This document shows positions 1 through 5,363 of a DNA stretch of 5,363 nt, piece after piece. A program made the position numbers and the translations under genes. Source of the DNA: Bacillota bacterium (GTDB taxonomy: Bacteria > Bacillota > Bacilli > Thermoactinomycetales > DSM-44946). Below the pieces are notes generated by a model. It made no database searches and had not been told where the DNA came from. It saw nothing but the letters and a program-made list of their open reading frames with translations. The DNA is taken from positions 1 through 5,363 of the forward strand of contig JAJYSD010000124.1 of assembly GCA_021793745.1 (NCBI GenBank). The letters run 5' to 3'. Each line of letters begins with the position of its first letter. Positions within the stretch are counted from its first letter, which is position 1.

Positions 1-25
1 CCGATCTAAGACCATGATGGGCCAC

Positions 26-52
26 GCCGGGTTCCTACCCGGCTTTCTTTTT
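26..52 (+). terminator. Probable intrinsic terminator of a convergent plus-strand gene outside the window
   Basis: A 7-bp GC-rich stem (GCCGGGT at 26-32, ACCCGGC at 37-43) with the 4-base loop TCCT is followed directly by a T-rich tract (44-52, one C interrupting). This is the layout of a Rho-independent terminator read on the plus strand. On the minus strand there is no T tract after the stem, so it would not end the serS/tRNA transcript. It suggests that a plus-strand gene ends just left of the window; a TAA at 7-9 could be its stop, but this cannot be confirmed from so few bases. Confidence 0.6.
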
Positions 53-99
53 GCCTTCGATTGCCGGTCTGGAATTGCGAACATGCAAAAAGAAGCCGG
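39..99. repeat. Long imperfect inverted repeat (hairpin) sharing an arm with the terminator
   Basis: Bases 39-54 and 85-99 are inverted copies (15 paired bases, one bulged T). The 30-base interior can extend the stem: TTCG at 56-59 with CGAA at 78-81, ATT at 60-62 with AAT at 73-75, and CC at 64-65 with GG at 71-72. The left arm reuses the 3' arm and T tract of the hairpin at 26-52, so the two structures exclude each other in a plus-strand RNA. No T tract follows on the minus strand. Its role is unknown; it may be a decayed duplicated terminator or a small palindromic element. Confidence 0.55.
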
Positions 100-174
100 C
101 CGGAAATGGGACGACTTCTTATTTGGGAATAGAGAATATCACTTTAGCGGGGTAAAGGTTTGCAATCCCCTTTA

Positions 175-212
175 TTTCCCGCTTTCCAGGGATACCCCTA
201 GAAAGCGGGAAA
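175..212. repeat. Perfect 12-bp inverted repeat just downstream of tRNA-Ser
   Basis: TTTCCCGCTTTC (175-186) and GAAAGCGGGAAA (201-212) are exact inverted copies. After one mismatch the 14-base interior adds four more pairs (188-191 with 196-199). On the minus strand the hairpin starts 13 bases after the encoded CCA of the tRNA, which is where a terminator or 3' trailer structure would sit. However, neither strand has a clear T tract after it. It may act as a weak terminator or a processing or stability hairpin for the tRNA precursor; this is inference from position. Confidence 0.6.
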
Positions 213-225
213 CCCTTGATATACT

Positions 226-315
226 TGGCGGAGAGGGTGGGATTCGAACCCACGGAGGGCGTAAGCCCTCGGCGGTTTTCAAGACCGCTGCCTTAAACCA
301 CTCGACCACCTCTCC
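226..315 (-). tRNA. tRNA-Ser (anticodon UGA)
   Basis: Read on the minus strand, the 90-base sequence folds as a class II tRNA. The acceptor stem is GGAGAGG (315-309) with CCTCTCC (236-230). The anticodon stem GCGGT/ACCGC closes the loop CTTGAAA, giving anticodon TGA (279-281). A long variable arm (GAGGGC-TTAC-GCCCTC) is typical of serine tRNAs, and the T arm carries GGTTCGAATCC. The discriminator base is G (229) and the terminal CCA is encoded (226-228). It should read UCA and, by wobble, UCG codons. It lies 101 bases after serS, the same neighbourhood as trnSL-Ser1 in Bacillus subtilis, and has its own promoter. Confidence 0.97.
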
Positions 316-336
316 ATCTTCATGGATCACTGTGAT

Positions 337-364
337 ATTATACTCGGCTTCCTAAAAAAGTCAA
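337..364 (-). promoter_or_regulatory. SigA-type promoter of tRNA-Ser
   Basis: On the minus strand, TTGACT (364-359) and a perfect TATAAT (342-337) are separated by 16 bases. Transcription should start near 330, leaving a short leader of about 15 bases before the tRNA at 315. The -35 box and spacer contain the run of six T that follows the serS 3' hairpin, so promoter and terminator tail overlap. Confidence 0.8.
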
Positions 365-398
365 GGGCCCCGCTGCAGCCGCGGGAGGCTGCGCGGGG
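354..398 (-). terminator. Hairpin downstream of serS, possible intrinsic terminator
   Basis: On the minus strand, a 12-bp GC-rich stem (398-387 with 380-368, one bulged base at 374, 6-base loop) begins 18 bases after the serS stop. The six-T run (359-354) comes eight bases after the stem base instead of directly after it, so termination may be inefficient. The position still makes it the best candidate for ending the serS transcript. Confidence 0.5.
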
Positions 399-416
399 AT
401 TGACCGCTGCCCTTCC

Positions 417-1697
417 TCAAGGGGGGGTGATCCGCTCCATGCCGCCCATGTAGGGCCGAAGCACTTCGGGGATCAGAATGCTGCCATCATCCTGCTGAAA
501 GTTTTCCAAAATGGCGGCCACGGTCCGTCCGATCGCCAGTCCCGATCCGTTCAGGGTGTGGACAAATTCCGGTTTGGCCTTGGGTTCCCTGCGGAAGCGG
601 ATGTTGGCCCGGCGGGCTTGGAAGTCCTCGAAGTTGCTGCAGGAGGAGATTTCCCGATAGGTCTGGTAGCTGGGCATCCACACTTCCAAATCGTATTTTT
701 TGCTCTGGGCAAAGCCGATATCCGCGGTGCACATCAGCACCACCCGGTAGGGGAGCTCAAGCATTTGCAGGACCGCCTCGGCATCCTGCACGAGCTTCTC
801 CAACTCCTCGTAGGAATCCTCGGGACGGACCAGCTTCACCAGCTCCACCTTGTTAAATTGGTGAAGGCGGATCAGCCCCCGGGTGTCCCGACCCGCTGCC
901 CCGGCCTCGGAACGAAAACAGGCGCTGAAGGCGGCAAACTTTTTGGGCAGCTCCTCCGCCGACAGGATCTCCTCCCGGTGGTAGTTGGTTACGGGTACCT
1001 CCGCCGTCGGGATCAGGTAGTAGTCGCTGTCGGCTACCGCAAAGGAATCCTCGGCAAATTTGGGAAGCTGTCCGGTGCCGACCATGCTGTCGCGACCCAC
1101 CAGATAGGGAGGAAGCATCTCCGTATATCCGTGCTTTTCGGTGTGCAGGTCGAGCATGAAGTTCATCAGGGCCCGTTCCAGGCGGGCTCCGGCCCCCTTG
1201 TAGAAGACAAAGCGAGAACCGGTCACCCGGCCGGCCCGTTCAAAGTCCAAAAGATCCAGCTCCTTGGCCAATTCCCAATGGGGCTTGGGCTCAAAGGAAA
1301 ACTGCGGAATCTTTCCCCAATGGCGGACGGGCACGTTGTCCTCCTCGGAATCCCCGACGGGAACGCTTTCGTGGGGAATGTTGGGCAGGGTGAGGAGGAC
1401 GGACTGCAAATCCTCTTCCACCTGGCGCAGTTCCTGGTCCAACGCTTTAATCCGCTCCCCCACTCGGCGCATCTCGGCAATCTCCTCGGAGGCATCTTCC
1501 TTCCGCTTTTTCTTTTGGGCAATCTCCTTCGACACGGTGTTGCGCTTGTTTTTCAGCTGTTCACTCTCCTGAAGCAGCTCTCGTCGCCGCTCATCCAGGC
1601 TGACGAAATCATCCAGGCCGCTGATATCTTCTCCCCGATGCTCCAGCTTTTCCCGCACTTCATCCAGGCGGTTGCGCAAGAGTTTCACATCCAGCAT
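417..1697 (-). CDS. serS: Seryl-tRNA synthetase
   Basis: A cytosolic class II aminoacyl-tRNA synthetase of 426 residues that charges tRNA-Ser (and tRNA-Sec where present) with serine using ATP. Residues about 1-105 form the highly charged, Lys/Glu/Arg-rich antiparallel coiled-coil arm that contacts the long variable arm of tRNA-Ser. The catalytic core follows: motif 1 near 177-200, the serine-binding TAE at 231-233, motif 2 beginning FRSEAG at 261 and running to HQF at 279-281, and motif 3 [10 protein letters not shown] at 383-392. Length is normal for the family and all motifs are intact. The ATG at 1697 follows AAAGGAGG (1716-1709) by 11 bases. The open frame runs 23 codons further upstream to a GTG at 1766, but that stretch is the T-box and its terminator, so the longer start is rejected. 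Expression is controlled by the T-box leader; tRNA-Ser lies downstream. Confidence 0.97.
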   Translation of the reverse strand: MLDVKLLRNRLDEVREKLEHRGEDISGLDDFVSLDERRRELLQESEQLKNKRNTVSKEIAQKKKRKEDASEEIAEMRRVGERIKALDQELRQVEEDLQSVLLTLPNIPHESVPVGDSEEDNVPVRHWGKIPQFSFEPKPHWELAKELDLLDFERAGRVTGSRFVFYKGAGARLERALMNFMLDLHTEKHGYTEMLPPYLVGRDSMVGTGQLPKFAEDSFAVADSDYYLIPTAEVPVTNYHREEILSAEELPKKFAAFSACFRSEAGAAGRDTRGLIRLHQFNKVELVKLVRPEDSYEELEKLVQDAEAVLQMLELPYRVVLMCTADIGFAQSKKYDLEVWMPSYQTYREISSCSNFEDFQARRANIRFRREPKAKPEFVHTLNGSGLAIGRTVAAILENFQQDDGSILIPEVLRPYMGGMERITPP

Positions 1698-1716
1698 GGC
1701 AAACCAACCCTCCTTT

Positions 1717-1978
1717 AAACGAAAAAGCCTTCCGCCACCAAAGGGACGGAAGGTCCGCGTTGCCACCCTTTTTGACCGGGAAAAAAGATCCCCGATCCGC
1801 CTCGGGACGAGATAACGGTCGTCAATCCGGTCAACGCTTCTGCGGCTTCCGCCGCTTTTCGCGTACGGCTCCGAGAGGGATTCCCCGGCGGAGCGGGACG
1901 GTTTACACCGGCCACCGTCTCTCTGCTACCGCCCCTTCCGGGTACTCTTTCTCATCCTCGCCTTTTCTTCCACGATCA
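1717..1978 (-). promoter_or_regulatory. Serine T-box riboswitch leader of serS
   Basis: This leader senses uncharged tRNA-Ser and allows transcription into serS when charging is low. Visible parts, 5' to 3' on the minus strand: Stem I with the AGTA-type bulge near 1946-1943 and the distal AGAGAG...GGTGTAAACC region (1924-1900); the specifier loop GAATCCCTC, with the probable specifier UCC at 1880-1878; a stable hairpin GCGGC-GGAA-GCCGC (1855-1842); Stem III, closed by TTGACCGG (1834-1827) and CCGGTCAA (1779-1772); then the conserved T-box AGGGTGGCAACGCGG (1769-1755). In it the UGGC at 1765-1762 can pair with the GCCA 3' end of a serine tRNA, matching the discriminator G of the tRNA-Ser in this window. 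The antiterminator forms from AAAGGG (1771-1766) and CCCTTT (1745-1740). The class is certain; the 5' end and the specifier assignment are my inference. Confidence 0.93.
1721..1753 (-). terminator. Regulatory terminator of the serS T-box
   Basis: CCTTCCG (1753-1747) pairs with CGGAAGG (1734-1728), followed by CTTTTTC (1727-1721) and a further TTT after one G. The 12-base loop contains the CCCTTT strand that the antiterminator needs, and the 5' arm is part of the antiterminator's second helix, so the two folds exclude each other. Confidence 0.9.
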
Positions 1979-1984
1979 CTTTTC

Positions 1985-1990
1985 ATTGTA
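1985..1990 (-). promoter_or_regulatory. Probable -10 box of the serS leader promoter
   Basis: TACAAT on the minus strand sits about seven bases before the start of the T-box leader. No good -35 box is found at 16-18 bases; the nearest TTG-containing hexamer (TTGTTC) gives a spacer of only 14. The position fits a serS promoter, but the weak -35 makes this tentative. Confidence 0.45.
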
Positions 1991-2080
1991 TCCAGCCGGG
2001 AGTGGAACAAACCCCCGGGCACGAAGCCTGCACTGAAAGTCCATCGGGATGGGCTCCGTAAAGGCCCGCGGGCCCAGCGA
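1991..2080 (-). other. pdxS-serS spacer without pdxT
   Basis: This 90-base stretch follows the pdxS stop. It holds a tight GC palindrome GGCCCGCGGGCC (2063-2074) followed on the minus strand by only three T, and a small CCATC/GATGG dyad (2041-2052). Neither is a convincing terminator, so pdxS transcripts may run into the T-box leader. No reading frame here resembles the glutaminase PdxT, and there is no room for its roughly 190 codons. Confidence 0.6.
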
Positions 2081-3016
2081 TTACCAGCCCCGCTCCTGCA
2101 TCCGTTCCGCTTCGGAAAGGGTGGAGATTTCGATGCCCGGCATCGCCGAGCCCAATCCCTTGGACAATTCGGCGATCAGGCCGAAATCTTCATAGTTGGC
2201 CGCCGCTTGAACGATGGCCTTCGCGTATTTTTCCGGGTTCTCGGATTTGAAAATCCCCGAGCCGACGAAAACGCCGTCGGAACCCAGGTGCATCATGAGC
2301 GCAGCATCCGCCGGCGTGGCGATTCCACCGGCAGCGAAGTTGTCCACCGGGAGGCGCCCCGTCTCATGCACCTGCAACAGGAGGTCGTAGGGAGCTGCCA
2401 GCCGTTTCGCCTCGGCCATCAATTCATCCTGGGACATGGACTGCACTTTCCGGATTTCGGCCATCATCTTGCGCATGTGGCGAACCGCCTCGACCACGTT
2501 GCCCGTTCCCGGCTCCCCTTTGGTCCGGATCATCGTGGCTCCCTCTCCGATCCGGCGCAGGGCTTCCCCCAAATCCCGGGCGCCGCAGACAAAGGGGACG
2601 GTGAATTGCTTCTTGTCGATGTGGTACACCTCGTCGGCCGGGGTGAGCACCTCGCTCTCGTCGATATAGTCCACGCCCAAAGCCTCCAAAAGGCGGGCTT
2701 CGACGAAGTGCCCGATCCGCGCCTTGGCCATCACCGGGATGCTGACCGCGTTCATCACTTCCTCAATCACCCGGGGATCCGCCATCCGGGCCACCCCCCC
2801 GGCGGCTCGGATATCCGCCGGGACGCGCTCCAGGGCCATCACGGCGACCGCTCCCGCCTCCTCGGCGATTTTCGCCTGCTCCGCGTTGACGACGTCCATG
2901 ATGACGCCGCCCTTTTTAAATTCCGGTATGTTCCGCTCGACTTGACCGGACCCCGTCTCATATGCCTTTTCGGCACCGCCTACGGCACCGTTTTTCACTT
3001 CCACTTTTGCGGTCAT
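2081..3016 (-). CDS. pdxS: Pyridoxal 5'-phosphate synthase, synthase subunit PdxS
   Basis: Cytosolic TIM-barrel enzyme of the DXP-independent vitamin B6 pathway. It makes PLP from ribose 5-phosphate, glyceraldehyde 3-phosphate and ammonia, normally supplied by the glutaminase PdxT. The 311-residue protein follows B. subtilis PdxS almost without gaps from residue 34 onward. Catalytic residues are present: Asp41 (GGVIMD), Lys98 (VMAKARIGH, the sugar Schiff-base lysine) and Lys166 ([10 protein letters not shown]); the C-terminal tail ends MQERGW. The N-terminus is about 17 residues longer than in B. subtilis. The ATG at 3016 is supported by GGGAGG (3030-3025) eight bases upstream, and no start codon lies where the shorter protein would begin. 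A strong promoter precedes it. The usual downstream partner gene pdxT is absent; serS with its T-box follows instead. Confidence 0.97.
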   Translation of the reverse strand: MTAKVEVKNGAVGGAEKAYETGSGQVERNIPEFKKGGVIMDVVNAEQAKIAEEAGAVAVMALERVPADIRAAGGVARMADPRVIEEVMNAVSIPVMAKARIGHFVEARLLEALGVDYIDESEVLTPADEVYHIDKKQFTVPFVCGARDLGEALRRIGEGATMIRTKGEPGTGNVVEAVRHMRKMMAEIRKVQSMSQDELMAEAKRLAAPYDLLLQVHETGRLPVDNFAAGGIATPADAALMMHLGSDGVFVGSGIFKSENPEKYAKAIVQAAANYEDFGLIAELSKGLGSAMPGIEISTLSEAERMQERGW

Positions 3017-3069
3017 CGGCTCATCCTCCCGTTTCCAGAGCGATAGATTCCCCAGCTCAATAAATTCCT

Positions 3070-3083
3070 CAATACAAGTATTG
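3070..3083. promoter_or_regulatory. Dyad overlapping the pdxS -10 box, candidate operator
   Basis: CAATAC-TT-GTATTG on the minus strand is a perfect 6-bp dyad with a 2-base centre. It shares four bases with the -10 box and covers the expected transcription start (near 3073). This is where a repressor would block initiation. No regulator gene is in view, so the operator role is inference. Confidence 0.3.
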
Positions 3084-3108
3084 TAACGGAATCACCGTAA
3101 ATTGACAA
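3080..3108 (-). promoter_or_regulatory. SigA promoter of pdxS
   Basis: TTGTCA (3108-3103) and TACAAT (3085-3080) are separated by exactly 17 bases on the minus strand, each one mismatch from consensus. The -35 box begins 17 bases after the dacA stop codon. The predicted 5' untranslated region is about 57 bases and ends in a strong ribosome binding site. Confidence 0.88.
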
Positions 3109-3125
3109 CCAATCGAGAAATCCTT

Positions 3126-4361
3126 TTATTCAATCCAGCTACTGATGGTATCCCCCAATTTCCGGAAAAAGAGGCGGACCCAACTGGCCTCTTCCACCGA
3201 TTCCCGGGTCAACAGCCGGACCGGTTCCACCCCGGGAATTTTTTGGCCATCGTAGCGGACCGACACCTCCGCCACCGGAGTTCCCGCCGCCAGGGGAGCC
3301 TTTACCTCCCGGGTGTAACGGACGTGAAAGGTATACTTTTCCATCTGATCCTTGCGGACTGGGAGCACAAGGGTGCGGTCGGCGGCGAGGGCCACATCCC
3401 GGGCCACCCCGTTGGGAACAGGGATCCTCTCCCGATATCCGGGCAGGGGCTTGTCCTTGGAGATCAGGGGTTTCAGCACATAATTTTCAAAGCCGGCATC
3501 CAGCAGACGACCCGTTTCCTGAAAACGGGCGCTCTGGGAGTCCGTCCCCATCACCGCCGTGACGAGGCGCATTCCATCCCGCTCCGCGGTCCCGACAAAA
3601 CAGTACCCGGCTTCGTTGGTAAACCCCGTTTTGACCCCGTCGAGGCCCTCGTAGGCCATCGACATCCCCGGGAGCATTCGGTTCCAATTGGGATATTCCT
3701 TCCCCCGGAAGGTGATGTGGGGCCGGGAGAGGATCTCCTTCACTTCGGGAAAATCCCGGAGAAGCCGCCGGGCGAGGAGGGCGGCATCCCGGGCGGACAT
3801 CACATGTTCCCCCTCCACCTCCGGCGGGCGGGGATAGCTGGCTTCGTTCAATCCCGTGCTGTTCCGGAAATGGGTATGGGTCAATTCCAATTCCTTCGCC
3901 TTCTCATTCATCCATCCGACGAAGGCCTCCTCGCTGCCCGCCAAGTGTTCCGCCAGAGCCACGGCGGCGTCATTGGCGGAATAGACGAGCATCGCCTCAA
4001 ACAACTGGCGGACGGTCCACTCCTCACCGGCAACCAGGTAAACCTGGGCTTCATCGATGCTGGCCGCCCGAGGGCTGATCCGCACCGGATCCGCCCAATC
4101 GATCTCTCCGGAACGGATCTTCTCCAACACCAAATATCCGGTCATCATCTTGGTCAAGCTGGCGGGGGGAAGCGGTTCATCCGCCCGATGGGCATCCAAC
4201 ACGAGTCCGCTGTCAAACTCCATCACCACATGGGCCCTGGCCTGAACCTCCGGAAACGGTTCCGCCGCCAGCACCCGATCGGTCGCCGCCACAACCCCCA
4301 GCAAGAGAATCAGCAACCCTGCCATTCCCTTGAACCACAGCGGAAAAAGGCGACCGCCCAA
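3126..4361 (-). CDS. dacA: D-alanyl-D-alanine carboxypeptidase (penicillin-binding protein 5 type)
   Basis: Class C low-molecular-weight PBP of 411 residues (TTG start) that removes the terminal D-Ala from peptidoglycan pentapeptides on the outer face of the membrane. A hydrophobic signal segment (about residues 12-28) leads to a likely signal peptidase site in VLAAEP near residue 33. The three active-site motifs are SLTK (68-71, nucleophile Ser68), SAN (128-130) and KTG (244-246). The C-terminal PBP5 beta domain ends in an amphipathic helix (about 391-411, containing WVRLFFRKLG) for membrane association. I chose the TTG at 4361 because GGAGGTG lies six bases upstream; the in-frame ATG at 4400 has no recognisable ribosome binding site and would put an extra 13 residues before the signal peptide. 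It sits between guaB and pdxS as in Bacillus. No terminator separates it from the pdxS promoter. Confidence 0.95.
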   Translation of the reverse strand: MGGRLFPLWFKGMAGLLILLLGVVAATDRVLAAEPFPEVQARAHVVMEFDSGLVLDAHRADEPLPPASLTKMMTGYLVLEKIRSGEIDWADPVRISPRAASIDEAQVYLVAGEEWTVRQLFEAMLVYSANDAAVALAEHLAGSEEAFVGWMNEKAKELELTHTHFRNSTGLNEASYPRPPEVEGEHVMSARDAALLARRLLRDFPEVKEILSRPHITFRGKEYPNWNRMLPGMSMAYEGLDGVKTGFTNEAGYCFVGTAERDGMRLVTAVMGTDSQSARFQETGRLLDAGFENYVLKPLISKDKPLPGYRERIPVPNGVARDVALAADRTLVLPVRKDQMEKYTFHVRYTREVKAPLAAGTPVAEVSVRYDGQKIPGVEPVRLLTRESVEEASWVRLFFRKLGDTISSWIE

Positions 4362-4367
4362 AACCTT

Positions 4368-4374
4368 CACCTCC
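4368..4374 (-). promoter_or_regulatory. Ribosome binding site that fixes the dacA TTG start
   Basis: GGAGGTG on the minus strand ends six bases before the in-frame TTG (4361-4359). The upstream ATG at 4400 is preceded by CCTCTCGCTGTTTTC, which has no Shine-Dalgarno match. Confidence 0.75.
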
Positions 4375-4593
4375 GAAGACCGTTTCCCGACAACCGGCAT
4401 GAAAACAGCGAGAGGCGATCTTCGGAACGCCCCTGCACGCGAGGTGATGTATCAAATCCCGTTTATTCGCCGTCTTCACCCGATCCTCAACAATTTCAGT
4501 TTACTCAAATCCCTCGGGAAAGGAAATCCGGGCGACGGGTTTTTCTGCCTGCGACGCGATCGCCGGAAGGGACGTCACCCGGGTCCCGGCCAC
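4375..4593 (-). other. guaB-dacA intergenic region, presumed dacA promoter and leader
   Basis: No convincing gene lies in this stretch. dacA must be transcribed from within it because the guaB terminator is upstream. The best promoter-like pair I find is TTTCCT (4526-4521), a 17-base spacer, and TAAACT (4503-4498). The -35 is poor, so this is weak. An open frame beginning with a GTG at 4479 overlaps the start of dacA in another frame and is rejected as a shadow. Confidence 0.3.
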
Positions 4594-4622
4594 GAAAAAG
4601 CCGCAGGGAGCTGCCCCTGCGG
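4594..4622 (-). terminator. Intrinsic terminator of guaB
   Basis: On the minus strand, CCGCAGGG (4622-4615) pairs perfectly with CCCTGCGG (4608-4601) around the loop GCAGCT, followed at once by CTTTTTC (4600-4594). It starts 14 bases after the guaB stop, so guaB ends as a separate transcript. Confidence 0.93.
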
Positions 4623-4636
4623 TCTTCTTCCCAACC

Positions 4637-5363
<727 letters not shown>

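Noticed and set aside
1..225. Possible SRP (scr) RNA or tadA gene after tRNA-Ser, as expected further along in Bacillus
   Set aside because: None of the conserved SRP RNA core sequence and no TadA-like frame is visible in these bases.
14..355. 113-codon plus-strand frame at the left edge
   Set aside because: It crosses the terminator-like hairpin, two inverted repeats, the whole tRNA-Ser on the opposite strand and its promoter, and resembles no family I recognise.
558..1718. Long open frame on the plus strand opposite serS
   Set aside because: It is the complement of serS in a GC-rich genome. The serS protein shows all class II motifs, and the plus-strand translation shows no recognisable domain.
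1698..1766. N-terminal extension of SerS to a GTG at 1766
   Set aside because: The extra 23 codons translate the T-box motif and terminator; the ATG at 1697 has AAAGGAGG upstream and matches the family N-terminus.
1781..1796. GATC-GGG-GATC followed by six T inside the T-box leader, resembling a small terminator
   Set aside because: The stem is only four pairs with a three-base loop and lies inside Stem III, which is closed by a perfect 8-bp helix; the true terminator is at 1721-1753.
1715..1915. Possible small minus-strand ORF (66 residues) in the serS leader
   Set aside because: It lies wholly inside the structured T-box leader; its bases are explained by Stem I-III, the T-box and the terminator.

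Overview
The window holds an ordinary housekeeping block of a Gram-positive (Bacillota, Bacilli) chromosome. All recognisable genes lie on the minus strand, in transcription order guaB (3' half) - dacA - pdxS - serS - tRNA-Ser(UGA). This matches the conserved Bacillus gene order guaB-dacA-pdxS-pdxT-serS-trnSL-Ser near the replication origin, except that pdxT is missing here. High GC content, strong Shine-Dalgarno sequences, a T-box ahead of serS and a CCA-encoding tRNA fit a moderately high-GC member of the Bacilli. A Thermoactinomycetaceae-type bacterium is my guess, from gene order and base composition only.

Layout from right to left, following transcription. The window opens inside guaB (IMP dehydrogenase), which ends at 4637 and is followed at once by a textbook intrinsic terminator (4594-4622). 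About 230 bases later comes dacA, a D-Ala-D-Ala carboxypeptidase with a signal peptide. Its best start is a TTG at 4361 with a well-placed ribosome binding site, not the upstream ATG. Seventeen bases after the dacA stop is a near-consensus SigA promoter for pdxS (PLP synthase, synthase subunit). A dyad symmetry overlaps its -10 box. The gap between pdxS and serS holds no pdxT. It is filled by a complete serine T-box leader (about 1717-1978). serS follows from 1697 to 417. A GC-rich hairpin after serS runs into the -35 region of a separate SigA-type promoter for the tRNA-Ser at 226-315. The leftmost 225 bases hold no convincing gene, but do hold three inverted repeats, one of which looks like a plus-strand intrinsic terminator from a convergent gene outside the window.

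The genes serve separate core functions: GMP synthesis (guaB), peptidoglycan trimming (dacA), vitamin B6 synthesis (pdxS), and seryl-tRNA charging (serS with tRNA-Ser). Each appears to have its own transcription signals rather than forming one operon. I see no exotic or new system. The points worth a second look are the missing pdxT, the N-terminal extension of PdxS, the candidate pdxS operator, the overlapped serS-terminator/tRNA-promoter, and the unexplained hairpins at the left edge.
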